In this document: positions 34,230 to 41,564 of the stretch, one piece after another
How positions within the stretch are numbered: the stretch's first letter is position 1
How the letters are laid out: each line of letters starts with the position of its first letter
Assembly: GCA_900320045.1 (NCBI GenBank)
Contig: ONQT01000015.1
Location: 1-41,564 of the forward strand
Direction of reading: 5' to 3'
Source of the DNA: an uncultured Prevotellaceae bacterium
GTDB lineage: Bacteria > Bacteroidota > Bacteroidia > Bacteroidales > Bacteroidaceae
Length of the DNA: 41,564 bases
Notes under the pieces: model-generated
Seen by the model: the letters and a program-made list of their open reading frames with translations, nothing else
The model's database searches: none
Told to the model about the DNA's origin: nothing
Position numbers and translations under genes: made by a program

Positions 34230-36464
34230 TTATCTCAGCAGCTGTTGTTTAAAGAATGCCACGCATTGACGGTAAAGATGATTGCGCGTGTTTCCGCCGG
34301 AGATACCATGATTGCGGTTGGTATATACCAACTGGCTGAAGTCCTTGTCTGCCTGCACCAGCGCCTCCGTGTATTCTGCCGTATTGCGGTAGTGCACGTT
34401 GTCGTCTGCCATTCCGTGACACAACAGCAAAGCACCATGCAAATGGGCTGCACGGGTAATTGGACTGTCGTCATAACCCTCGACATTCTCTTGCGGAGTA
34501 CGCATATATCGCTCGGTATAGATGGTGTCGTAGTAGCGCCACGACGTAGGAGGCGCAATAGCGATTCCTGCACAGAACACTCCCCTGCCCTCTGACATGG
34601 ACATCAGTGTGTTGAAGCCTCCAAAACTCCAGCCCCAGATGGCGATACGGTCCTTGTCGACAAATGGCTGCTGTCCAAGCCAAAGGGCCGTCTCTACCTG
34701 ATCGCGGGCTTCCAACTGTCCTAATTTCAAATAGGTGCATTTCTCAAAGTCTACGCCACGGCCTCCCGTTCCTCGGTTGTCCACACAGACACAGATGAAT
34801 CCCTGCTGGGCCAGGTACTGCTCCATCATAGCACCTTGTGCCGACATACCGATGGCCCAGGCATTGCGCACCTGTTGATTGCCGGGTCCGCCATATTGAT
34901 ACATGATGACTGGATATCTCTTGCCAGCGTTAAAGTCTGCAGGTTTAACCATCCAGCCGCTCAGCGTGACTCCCTCGGAGGTTGTCAGCGTAAACATCTC
35001 TCGCGTGCCCAGCTGGTAATCTTTCAGCTCCTCCTGCAATTTCTTATTGTCAATGAGCACCTTCAGAACCTTTCCGTTAGCAGTACAAAGCTCATAGACG
35101 GCAGGGGTGTTCCTGTCGCTCCACGAATGGATGAAATACTGATGGTTCGAGCTGAATGTCGCCGTGTTCCATCCTGCCGTTGGTGTCAGACACTCGCGTT
35201 TGCCGTTCTTATAAGCCACCCACACATGCTGCTCGGTAGCATTCACGACGGATGCGGGCTGACCAGGCAAGGACTCGTGCGACGCAAAGTAGACATGGCC
35301 GGTCTTTTCATCGTAACCATAGACGGCACTGACCTCATAGTTGCCTTGGTCTATCTGTCGCAACAACTTTCCGTTCAGGTCATAAAGATAGAGGTGCATA
35401 TAGCCGTCGCGGTCGCTTGGCAACAGGATGTGGCGGTCGGTAATTTGGGTGCCGTGAATCACCTCTTCACGCACATACTTGTCAACCTTTTCCTCAATGG
35501 CCAACTGGCATGTCGTGGTCAGCGGATTTACCATATACAGGCGCAGACAGTCCTGATGGCGATTCATCGTGAAGACGGCAATCTTAGCGGCATCGCTGGT
35601 AGTCTGAATACGAGGAATGTATTCTTCCTCCTGCATCGGCACTTGCAACTGTCGTGTCTGACGACTCTGAATATCATAGCTCCACAGCGTGCAACGGGCA
35701 TTCACCTCGCCTGCCACAGGATATTTATAGGTGTAGCTTCCCGGGTATTCGGCATACTCCTGATGCTCCGGTTTCAAACCTTTAAACATCGGCATGCTGA
35801 ACTCCTTGACCTTGCTCTCATCGTAACGCACCCACACCAACTGCTTGCCATCGGCAGTAAACACCATAGCCCTGCTGAGACCGAACTCCTCTTCGTTCAC
35901 CCAGTCGGGAATGCCGTTAATCACCTCGTTACGCCGTCCGTCGTTGGTAATCTGTTCTTCTGTATGGCCTTGGTAGAGTTTCACCAGGAAGATGTTATTG
36001 TCGCGCACAAAGGCTATCTGTTGTCCGTCAGGCGAGAACAGCGGTGCCTGTTGCGGTCCACCCGCCGAAAGAGGCACCATGCGGTTGTCCTTACGCGTAT
36101 ATATATAATAGGTGGCAGTATGCGAACGGCGATAAACCATTTTTGTTTGGGTTCTGATGAGCATGCGACGACCGTCCGAACTCATTTGGAAACCGTCTAT
36201 ATCCTCCAGTTTGCCCCCCAGAACGGTTGCAACGTCAAAGAGCGTTGCCGTCTCTTTGCCTGACTTGAAGGCATACTGGACAATACGTTTGCCGTCGGCC
36301 GTCAACTGTGCATACGACTCCCCGTCGACCATTGGCTGCACCTGTCCCATCGTCTCTCCACGGAAGGCTCCTTTGGCCACGTCTTTCAGCTCCAGCGGCT
36401 TGCCAGCATGGGCTATTGCCGTCAGTAGGGTAAATGCCATCATGATGATTCTGAATCTTTTCAT
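34230..36464 (-). CDS. Dipeptidyl peptidase IV (S9 family), exported
   Basis: A 744-residue serine peptidase that removes X-Pro or X-Ala dipeptides from peptides. Signal peptide at 1-20 (ending AHA); an N-terminal beta-propeller (residues ~40-480) and a C-terminal alpha/beta hydrolase. Catalytic triad: S613 in GWSFGGF, D687 in HGMADDNVH, H719 in NRNHGISG. The YGGPGNQQV and VDNRGTGGRG loops are those of the DPP IV family. It probably works in the periplasm on peptides from host or dietary protein. A separate promoter precedes it. Confidence 0.93.
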   Translation of the reverse strand: MKRFRIIMMAFTLLTAIAHAGKPLELKDVAKGAFRGETMGQVQPMVDGESYAQLTADGKRIVQYAFKSGKETATLFDVATVLGGKLEDIDGFQMSSDGRRMLIRTQTKMVYRRSHTATYYIYTRKDNRMVPLSAGGPQQAPLFSPDGQQIAFVRDNNIFLVKLYQGHTEEQITNDGRRNEVINGIPDWVNEEEFGLSRAMVFTADGKQLVWVRYDESKVKEFSMPMFKGLKPEHQEYAEYPGSYTYKYPVAGEVNARCTLWSYDIQSRQTRQLQVPMQEEEYIPRIQTTSDAAKIAVFTMNRHQDCLRLYMVNPLTTTCQLAIEEKVDKYVREEVIHGTQITDRHILLPSDRDGYMHLYLYDLNGKLLRQIDQGNYEVSAVYGYDEKTGHVYFASHESLPGQPASVVNATEQHVWVAYKNGKRECLTPTAGWNTATFSSNHQYFIHSWSDRNTPAVYELCTANGKVLKVLIDNKKLQEELKDYQLGTREMFTLTTSEGVTLSGWMVKPADFNAGKRYPVIMYQYGGPGNQQVRNAWAIGMSAQGAMMEQYLAQQGFICVCVDNRGTGGRGVDFEKCTYLKLGQLEARDQVETALWLGQQPFVDKDRIAIWGWSFGGFNTLMSMSEGRGVFCAGIAIAPPTSWRYYDTIYTERYMRTPQENVEGYDDSPITRAAHLHGALLLCHGMADDNVHYRNTAEYTEALVQADKDFSQLVYTNRNHGISGGNTRNHLYRQCVAFFKQQLLR

Positions 36465-36492
36465 CGTTATATACTACTTGATTATCGAGTAT

Positions 36493-36525
36493 GCAAAGTT
36501 ACAGAAAAATAAGAATGCAGCCAAA
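36493..36525 (-). promoter_or_regulatory. Promoter for DPP IV
   Basis: Minus strand: TTTG (36525-36522), 20-base spacer, TAACTTTGC (36501-36493), 28 bases before the ATG. Confidence 0.75.
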
Positions 36526-36540
36526 TTATTTAGGTATTTT

Positions 36541-36573
36541 TTTGGTGGAATCAAAATTTAGTTGTACCTTTGC
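36541..36573 (+). promoter_or_regulatory. Promoter for tRNA-Ser
   Basis: TTTG 36541-36544, 20-base spacer, TACCTTTGC 36565-36573, with the tRNA 22 bases on. Fits the consensus well. Confidence 0.85.
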
Positions 36574-36595
36574 AGTCGCAAAATCGGAAGGATTT

Positions 36596-36686
36596 GGAAG
36601 GTTGGCAGAGTGATCGATCGCGCTGGACTCGAAATCCGGTATACCCCTTTCGGGTATCGGGGGTTTGAATCCCTCACCTTCCGCCA
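36596..36686 (+). tRNA. tRNA-Ser (anticodon CGA)
   Basis: Acceptor arms GGAAGGT (36596-36602) and ACCTTCC (36676-36682) pair, followed by the discriminator G and an encoded CCA (36684-36686). Anticodon stem CTGGA/TCCGG (36623-36627, 36635-36639) encloses loop CTCGAAA, giving anticodon CGA (codon UCG). The long variable arm (ATACCC...GGGTAT) is that of a class II serine tRNA. Confidence 0.95.
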
Positions 36687-36688
36687 AG

Positions 36689-36722
36689 AAAAAGAGAATG
36701 GTTCAACGCCATTCTCTTTTTT
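36689..36722. terminator. Bidirectional terminator after tRNA-Ser
   Basis: AAAAAGAGAATGG (36689-36701) and CCATTCTCTTTTTT (36709-36722) form a 13-bp stem with A and T runs on the two sides, serving the tRNA and the opposing gene. Confidence 0.92.
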
Positions 36723-36746
36723 ATTTCCGTAAAAACGCTTCCCTGT

Positions 36747-37385
36747 TCAGAATAACTCAATGCCGACAGTCTTCAGGGCACTGCGAGCCATGCGTTCATA
36801 AACCAGCCCCAACTCGGCAAAATGCTGCATACTCCGGAAAGCTGCTTTTCGTACTGACGGGAAAGGTCCCTGTATGCCAGACAATGCCTGGTCGATGAAT
36901 TCATTGATGCCGCGTTCATTGGGCTCTTGTCCATTCATAAACAAACGGCTCAACACATGGAATCCGCAAAGCTGATAGTACTCCTGCTCACCGGCCATCC
37001 ACTGGTAGGCTTTCTCCGCAGCGTACGGCAAGTGCTGCCACAGGTTGAACGCCAGTTGTTCGGCAATCTCCTGCGAGGGGATTTCCTCCATCCAGATGTC
37101 AGCAACCTCAGGAAGCATGCGTTCAGCAGGCATCAGCATGGTAGCCAGTATTTTGCACTCACGGACGTTCTCTTTCCACAGGGCAATGGCCAAGTGGTAG
37201 CAATCGTCTGTCGACATATTTGGTTCGCCCTTGATCTCTTCAGCCATTTCCTTAAGACGAGGCAGCGTGGCACCCCAGTTCAGCTTGTAGTCAACACCCT
37301 TGTCGCGCATAGACTGTGCCACAGCTCCGTCCATCATCTGCCGGAAGGACTGCTTGATCTCTTTTATTCTCTCGTCTATTTCCAT
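36747..37385 (-). CDS. AlkD-like DNA alkylation repair (HEAT-repeat) protein
   Basis: A 212-residue helical protein of the DNA alkylation repair family (AlkC/AlkD superfamily), whose members are DNA glycosylases that excise bulky or cationic 3- and 7-alkylpurines without base flipping. Visible helices include VDYKLNWGATLPRLKEMAEEI, LWKENVRECKILATML and QLAFNLWQHLPYAAEKAYQW. The usual aromatic/aspartate surface residues (tryptophans and an aspartate in AlkD) cannot be aligned by eye, so activity is unproven. It follows the DPP III gene with a 34-base gap that contains short repeats of TTCACTTCTGA. Confidence 0.7.
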   Translation of the reverse strand: MEIDERIKEIKQSFRQMMDGAVAQSMRDKGVDYKLNWGATLPRLKEMAEEIKGEPNMSTDDCYHLAIALWKENVRECKILATMLMPAERMLPEVADIWMEEIPSQEIAEQLAFNLWQHLPYAAEKAYQWMAGEQEYYQLCGFHVLSRLFMNGQEPNERGINEFIDQALSGIQGPFPSVRKAAFRSMQHFAELGLVYERMARSALKTVGIELF

Positions 37386-37419
37386 CTCACTTCTGACCTT
37401 TCACTTCTGAGGCTTTCAC

Positions 37420-39393
37420 TTACAACGTCCCGTATTCGTGTCCATATCGCAACATCTGATGCACATAGCTCTCTCCGTAGACAACCTGAATGTCGCAAAT
37501 CTCGTGATGCTCGTCATAGACAGGTATCAACTGCGGATTGATAAATCCCTTGTAGGGTGCCAGGTTCAGCTTCCGATAACGCTCCAGAACCTCTTCGTGC
37601 AGCGACTTGTCTACCTTGACGGCATAGCGCTCCACCAGTTCTCGCGCAGCAGGATAGTCACCCTCGCTCTTAATGCGTTGTATCTCGGCCAGCAGACGGG
37701 CAAAGAGCTTGCGTAGCTGCTCGTAGTCCGTGATGCGCACAAAAGTTTTTCCTTCGTGCTTCACCAGCTCGATTGCTGTCCCGTTTTCATAGCACCAGTG
37801 GGCAATGAGCGCCCTGTTGCGCATGTGGGCTTCCTCTATCTGTCTGCCTGGCTCAATCCTGATGAGCTGTGTCATCAGACCATTCATGATGTAGGAGTAG
37901 TACTGCGACTTGTAGGCTTCCTCGTCGGGCACCAGTCCCAGTTCTATCAGTTTGCGGTCGGCAATATAATAAAGTCCGAACAGGTCGGCACGTGCTTCCT
38001 CGATGGTGTTGCCGTAGGCCTTCAACGCGTCGGGGTCGGTGCCGGGCAACAACTGGCCGCTACCGTGTCCCAGACATTCGTGGAGGTCGGTATGCAGGTC
38101 GTCGCACACGTCGCCATAGCGCTCAATCAACTGCAGCGTTTCCTGGTCAATGACAAACTCTTCCTTGAATCCGCTACCGTGAGCTGCCTTGTTGTAGGCA
38201 TCAGTGATATTGCTGATGGTGATGCTCTTCGAACCGTGGCGGGCCCTGATCCAGTCGGCATTGGGCAGATTAATGCCAATGGCGGTCGACGGATACTCGT
38301 CACCACCCAACATAGCTGCACAGATGGCATTGGCCACGACACCCTTGACGTGTGGCTTGCGGAAACGGGCATCCACCGGCGAGTGGTCCTCAAACCACTG
38401 GGCATTTCGGCTGATGGCCTGTGTGCGCTTGGTAGCCTCCAGGTCTTTGTATTCCACGATACCCTCCCATGAGCCTTTCAGCCCCAGCGGGTCGCCATAC
38501 ACCTCGATGAAACCGTTCACGAAGTCTACCCTGCCCTCATGCTCGTTCACCCATGCGATGCAGTAGTCGTTAAACACCTGCAGGTCGCCCGTATTATAAT
38601 ACTGTATAAGAAGCTCTATCACCTTGCGCTGGTGCTCATTCTCTGCCACCGTCTTGGCCTTTTCTAGCCAATAGACGATGTGGCGGATGCTGTTGGCATA
38701 GCGGCCATGGGCCGACCAGACCTCTTCCCTCACCTCGCCGTCTCGCTTCACAAGTGTCGAGTTCAGTCCATACGAGCGTGGCGACGGATTTCCGCTGTCG
38801 GCTTCCTTCTGCCGGGCATAGAACGCCTCCGCCTCCTGCTGGCTAACACCTTGGTAGAAGTTGCAGGCAGATGTCTGCAGCAGGTCTTCACCGTCGGCCT
38901 TGTTCACACGCTTGGGCAACACCGTCGGGTCGAAGATGACAGGAAACAGCTCGGCACAAAGGTCGTCAATCGTCTCAACTGGTCGCAAGGGCAACCTTTG
39001 AGGTTCCACCTCGTGCAGCACCCGTCTGAACCAATCCTCGTGGAAGTCGGGCTTGAACTTTTCACATCCATAGTGGTGATAGATTCCGTTGGAGAACCAT
39101 ACGCGTTTAATATAGGTATCGAGCGCGTGAAAGTCTTCCGACTCATGGTCAACGGACAGGTCCGTATAAACCACCTCCAGCACCTTACGTATGCGCAGGT
39201 TGTGCCTGCCGAACTGGTCGAAGGTGATGTCACGCCCATACAGCGTAGCCTGAGACAGATAATAAACCAGTGTCTTCTGCAATAACGACAGTTGCTCAAA
39301 CCCGTTGAGACGGTATCTGAGCAACTGGATGTCAGCAAAGCGTTCTTCGGCCACATAGCCGAAGTGCGACGCACTCCCTTCCGAATAGTTCAT
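37420..39393 (-). CDS. Dipeptidyl peptidase III (M49), cytosolic form
   Basis: A 657-residue zinc peptidase cutting dipeptides from the N-terminus of short peptides. The zinc motif is HECLGH (438-443, the HEXXGH form; eukaryotic enzymes have HELLGH) and the third ligand lies in EEARAD (465-470). Other family marks: GDEYPSTAIGINLPNAD and HGRYANSIRHIVYWL. There is no signal or lipobox at the N-terminus, whereas the Bacteroides thetaiotaomicron homologue (~675 residues) is, as I recall, a lipoprotein, so this one is probably cytosolic. The start overlaps the HTH gene stop by four bases (ATGA), so the two are translationally coupled. Confidence 0.94.
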   Translation of the reverse strand: MNYSEGSASHFGYVAEERFADIQLLRYRLNGFEQLSLLQKTLVYYLSQATLYGRDITFDQFGRHNLRIRKVLEVVYTDLSVDHESEDFHALDTYIKRVWFSNGIYHHYGCEKFKPDFHEDWFRRVLHEVEPQRLPLRPVETIDDLCAELFPVIFDPTVLPKRVNKADGEDLLQTSACNFYQGVSQQEAEAFYARQKEADSGNPSPRSYGLNSTLVKRDGEVREEVWSAHGRYANSIRHIVYWLEKAKTVAENEHQRKVIELLIQYYNTGDLQVFNDYCIAWVNEHEGRVDFVNGFIEVYGDPLGLKGSWEGIVEYKDLEATKRTQAISRNAQWFEDHSPVDARFRKPHVKGVVANAICAAMLGGDEYPSTAIGINLPNADWIRARHGSKSITISNITDAYNKAAHGSGFKEEFVIDQETLQLIERYGDVCDDLHTDLHECLGHGSGQLLPGTDPDALKAYGNTIEEARADLFGLYYIADRKLIELGLVPDEEAYKSQYYSYIMNGLMTQLIRIEPGRQIEEAHMRNRALIAHWCYENGTAIELVKHEGKTFVRITDYEQLRKLFARLLAEIQRIKSEGDYPAARELVERYAVKVDKSLHEEVLERYRKLNLAPYKGFINPQLIPVYDEHHEICDIQVVYGESYVHQMLRYGHEYGTL

Positions 39394-39842
39394 GATGCGG
39401 GCTTCTCCTTCTTGGCCACCTTCTTCACAGGCTGCACGTGCTGCAGACGATACTCGCGCGGAGTCATCCGCATCAGCTTGTAGAACGAAGCATAGAACGA
39501 CTGGCGGTTCGCAAACCCTACCATGTCGCTCACCTCCTCCATGCGCAGCTCCTGATACCTGCGGTCTACAAGGATGGCCATTGCCTCCTCAATTCGGAAC
39601 TTGTTGACGAAAGAAGTGTAATTCATGTGGAACTTGACATTCACAACCGCTGAAATGTAACGCGTGTTTGTTCCTAAATCCTCGGCTAGTTTCTTGGCTG
39701 AATAATCTTTGTCCTTGTACTTCTTTTGCATGACGATGATTTCAAGGATTCTATCCTTCATCTCGTCCATCAACTTAGGGCTAACAAGAGTCCTGTAGTG
39801 GGCCTCTTTTTCTTTCTTTTCGGTAATGTTGTACTTTGTCAT
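39390..39842 (-). CDS. AraC-type helix-turn-helix regulator, DNA-binding domain only
   Basis: A 150-residue protein. The C-terminal half (residues ~48-130) is an AraC/XylS double HTH domain: DYSAKKLAEDLGTNTRYISAVV, then the second HTH EEVSDMVGFANRQSFYASFYK and MTPREYR. The N-terminal ~45 residues are short and charged with no sensor domain, so regulation must come from its own level or a partner. ATG 39842 is used; a start 13 codons up is closer to the promoter but less like a protein start. It is the first gene of a unit with DPP III and the AlkD-like gene, and may regulate it. Confidence 0.82.
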   Translation of the reverse strand: MTKYNITEKKEKEAHYRTLVSPKLMDEMKDRILEIIVMQKKYKDKDYSAKKLAEDLGTNTRYISAVVNVKFHMNYTSFVNKFRIEEAMAILVDRRYQELRMEEVSDMVGFANRQSFYASFYKLMRMTPREYRLQHVQPVKKVAKKEKPAS

Positions 39843-39877
39843 ACCCTCTTTGAACAAGTTTTTAATACATTTCAACT

Positions 39878-39886
39878 GCAAATATA
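39878..39886 (-). promoter_or_regulatory. -7 element of the HTH-DPP III unit
   Basis: TATATTTGC on the minus strand, 35 bases before the ATG; the -33 region is A-rich without a clear TTTG. Confidence 0.5.
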
Positions 39887-39976
39887 CAAACTTTTTTTTA
39901 ATTGTTGATACATTTTTCCAAAAAAATCATCGATTTCAACAAAAAACATCTTTTTTGCAAAAAAAAGCCCAAAATA

Positions 39977-40009
39977 TTTGGCAGTTTCCAAAAAAGTAAC
40001 TACCTTTGC
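39977..40009 (+). promoter_or_regulatory. Promoter for tRNA-Lys
   Basis: TTTG 39977-39980, 20-base spacer, TACCTTTGC 40001-40009; the tRNA follows 45 bases on. Confidence 0.85.
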
Positions 40010-40054
40010 ACCCGCAATTCAGAAAGAGTACTGAATGAAGCAACAAAAAATGAT

Positions 40055-40127
40055 GCACCCGTAGCTCAGTTGGTAGAGCACCTGACTCTTAATCAGGGTG
40101 TCCAGGGTTCGAGCCCCTGCGGGTGTA
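40055..40127 (+). tRNA. tRNA-Lys (anticodon CTT)
   Basis: A 73-base tRNA. Acceptor arms GCACCCG and CGGGTGT pair (G-U at the end), discriminator A; CCA is not encoded. The anticodon stem CCTGA/TCAGG encloses CTCTTAA, giving CTT (codon AAG). T arm CAGGG-TTCGAGC-CCCTG. Confidence 0.95.
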
Positions 40128-40138
40128 CTTTAGAGGAG

Positions 40139-40170
40139 AAGTGATGGACTCAAAAAGTCTGTCACTTTTT
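40139..40170 (+). terminator. Terminator after tRNA-Lys
   Basis: AAGTGATGGACT (40139-40150) pairs with AGTCTGTCACTT (40156-40167) as a 12-bp stem with two G-U pairs and a 5-base loop, followed by T's to 40170. Confidence 0.85.
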
Positions 40171-40308
40171 CGTTATAAATCAGGTAGATAGCGTTCTAAC
40201 CCTCTCATTTTGAACCAGTTTTAGGGATTTTCACTAATTGTTAAACAATGCGGATTAAGTGGAATTTCGTGGAACTGAATGGAAGTGTTTAGAGCTTGTT
40301 GGAGCCAA

Positions 40309-40362
40309 TTTTTGATACACATTTTGATACATGGTATCACTAGGCCCTGATTTTTGATACAT
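40309..40362 (+). repeat. 12-bp direct repeats and perfect palindrome upstream of the recombinase
   Basis: TTTTTGATACAC (40309-40320), ATTTTGATACAT (40321-40332) and TTTTTGATACAT (40351-40362): the first two are in tandem. TGATAC-ATG-GTATCA (40325-40339) is a perfect inverted repeat. The layout resembles binding sites for a recombinase or regulator. Confidence 0.6.
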
Positions 40363-40462
40363 GACATCTCCCACAAAATGCTACAAATCATGTAAAAATG
40401 CCAAGATTCGGCACTTTTTCATCCTAGAAAGGCCCTTTTCCGCGCAAAAAAAAGTTAAAGTT

Positions 40463-41545
40463 ATGACAAAGCACGTAAAAGTGATCTTCGACCGCCGTAA
40501 GAAGGCAGCGAAAGTGGGAACTGGTTTAGAGAATTGGGAGGTGGCTGCTCAGGACAAAGCTATCGTAGCCAAGGTCAAGCACTATGAGCAAATCGTCAAT
40601 GCGATGAAGATGCTCAATGAGGATATGACCATCGAGAACTTCAACAAGCATGTCTTCACTGCCCAGGCTCCGACCAAACCCGAAGAGAAGGTTCTCTTCA
40701 AAGGTAACGACCTTCGTCAGAGCTTTATTGACTTCTGCCGTAACCGTTTCGAGAATGAAGGCCTTGCCCCTAATACAGTCAAGGACTTCACCGTTGTCTT
40801 CTACGCTCTCGAAGCATGTGGCTGTCTTAACACCTTCGCAGACCTTACAAAGGCTAACGTCATGGCTTGGGATGCCTGGCTTCGTCTGGGTAACAAGCGC
40901 AGCGACTACACCATCAACGGCTATCACAAGAAGGTGAAGAAGTACACCAAGATTCTGTGGCAGCTGGAGATGATTGAGTCTGACCCCTATCAGTATGTCA
41001 AATTCCCCAAGGGAAGCAACAAGGAGCGCAATCCTCTCGATGAGGAAGAACTTCTCAAACTCCGCGAAATAAAATGTAAAGGCTATCTCGAGCGCGCGCG
41101 TGATCGTTTTGTATTTATGGCCTACACAGGACTTGCCTACTGCGATATGGAACTGTTCGACTTCAAGACCATGACTGAAAAGCGTGAAGACTACACCTAT
41201 ATCGATGGCGAGCGTCTAAAGACTGGTTCCAAATTTTTCACTCCTATCCTGCCTCCAGCTATGGCAGTACTGAAGAAGTACAACTACAAACTCCCTCCCA
41301 TCACCAATCAGAAACTGAATGAGTACTGCCATCTTCTGGAAACCCTCTGTCAGATTCGCAAGCCCGTGACCTGTCACATTGCCCGACACAGTTTCGCCAC
41401 CCTGATGCTCTCTTATGGATTTTCACTGGAAGAGGTCAAGAAGATGTTAGGACACAAAGATATCAGAACAACTCAGCTTTACGCCAAGCTCTCCACCAAG
41501 AAACTTGAAGACAGCGTTACCAAGAAGCTCAAGAAGCTCAAATAA
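40463..41545 (+). CDS. Tyrosine recombinase / integrase (Bacteroidetes type)
   Basis: A 360-residue site-specific recombinase. The N-terminal part (to ~175) has a short arm-binding-like region (KVIFDRRKKAAKVGTG) and a SAM-like core-binding domain; the catalytic domain follows. Box II is HIARHSFATLM (H305, R308), the second histidine is H331 in LGHKDIRTTQLY and the nucleophile is Y340. In box I, where an arginine is usual (TGLRxxE), the sequence is TGLAYCDM. Bacteroidetes integrases such as IntDOT likewise lack this arginine. ATG 40463 gives a natural N-terminus. It starts 336 bases after tRNA-Lys, pointing away, so the tRNA end is a candidate attachment site. Confidence 0.88.
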   Translation: MTKHVKVIFDRRKKAAKVGTGLENWEVAAQDKAIVAKVKHYEQIVNAMKMLNEDMTIENFNKHVFTAQAPTKPEEKVLFKGNDLRQSFIDFCRNRFENEGLAPNTVKDFTVVFYALEACGCLNTFADLTKANVMAWDAWLRLGNKRSDYTINGYHKKVKKYTKILWQLEMIESDPYQYVKFPKGSNKERNPLDEEELLKLREIKCKGYLERARDRFVFMAYTGLAYCDMELFDFKTMTEKREDYTYIDGERLKTGSKFFTPILPPAMAVLKKYNYKLPPITNQKLNEYCHLLETLCQIRKPVTCHIARHSFATLMLSYGFSLEEVKKMLGHKDIRTTQLYAKLSTKKLEDSVTKKLKKLK

Positions 41546-41564
41546 CCTTGTAGAACACGCCCTT

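Larger units (their letters stand above)
40128..40462. other. Non-coding stretch between tRNA-Lys and the recombinase
   Basis: About 335 bases with no convincing gene. It holds the tRNA terminator (40139-40170), 12-bp direct repeats and a palindrome (40309-40362), and a T/C-rich stretch before the recombinase start. This is where an attachment site and recombinase binding sites would be expected. Confidence 0.5.

Noticed and set aside
34836-36263. A 475-codon open frame on the plus strand opposite the DPP IV gene
   Set aside because: It lies fully inside a well-supported peptidase gene on the other strand, has no promoter or recognisable domain, and is due to codon bias of the opposite strand.
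39902-40144. An open frame covering the tRNA-Lys gene
   Set aside because: It overlaps a complete tRNA and its promoter.

Overview
The window is chromosomal DNA of a member of the Bacteroidales, most likely a Prevotellaceae genome (Prevotella or a close relative). Evidence: nearly every gene start sits behind a Bacteroidetes-type promoter (TTTG about 19-20 bases upstream of TAnnTTTGC); the ATP synthase genes run in the Bacteroidetes order atpD-C-(I)-B-E-F-H-A-G; SerC and a short lysine-type SerA are paired; CbiJ and CbiD are fused; and the terminal tyrosine recombinase has the Bacteroidetes form that lacks the first catalytic arginine. Genus-level placement is inference.

Layout. 1-4,554 (+): a small membrane protein, a frameshifted OmpH/Skp-like lipoprotein, a DbpA-like RNA helicase with an altered DEAD box, then serC and serA for serine synthesis. 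4,627-16,545: a cobalamin (B12) island in several transcription units: cbiJ-cbiD fusion plus a HAD phosphatase (+), btuF-btuC uptake genes (-), cobS-cobU-cobT (+), and cobB-cobQ-cobD-cbiB (-). Together these cover part of the anaerobic corrin-ring pathway, amidation, aminopropanol attachment and lower-ligand (nucleotide loop) assembly, plus corrinoid uptake. Most ring-methylation genes, the BtuD ATPase and a CobC phosphatase are not in the window. 16,684-23,964 (-): the complete nine-gene F1Fo ATP synthase operon, ending in a strong hairpin terminator.

24,131-34,190: a small lipoprotein (+); YebC, PheT and UxaC (-); a two-gene envelope module of unknown function (CHASE2 membrane sensor plus exported transglutaminase-like protein, -); then L-asparaginase and rubrerythrin (+). 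34,230-39,842: a periplasmic dipeptidyl peptidase IV (-), tRNA-Ser(CGA) (+), and an apparent operon of an AraC-type HTH protein, dipeptidyl peptidase III and an AlkD-like repair protein (-). 40,055-41,564: tRNA-Lys(CTT) followed by a tyrosine recombinase, which looks like the left edge of an integrated element continuing past the window.

Most of the window is ordinary core genome. The least explained signals are: (i) three short tandem arrays with periods of 22, 21 and 24 bp (two of them clearly built from small palindromes), one inside the cobB coding sequence and two between genes; (ii) the CHASE2/transglutaminase pair; (iii) a palindromic repeat apparently domesticated inside cbiB; (iv) a HAD phosphatase positioned where a CobC replacement might sit; and (v) 12-bp direct repeats and a perfect palindrome just upstream of the recombinase.
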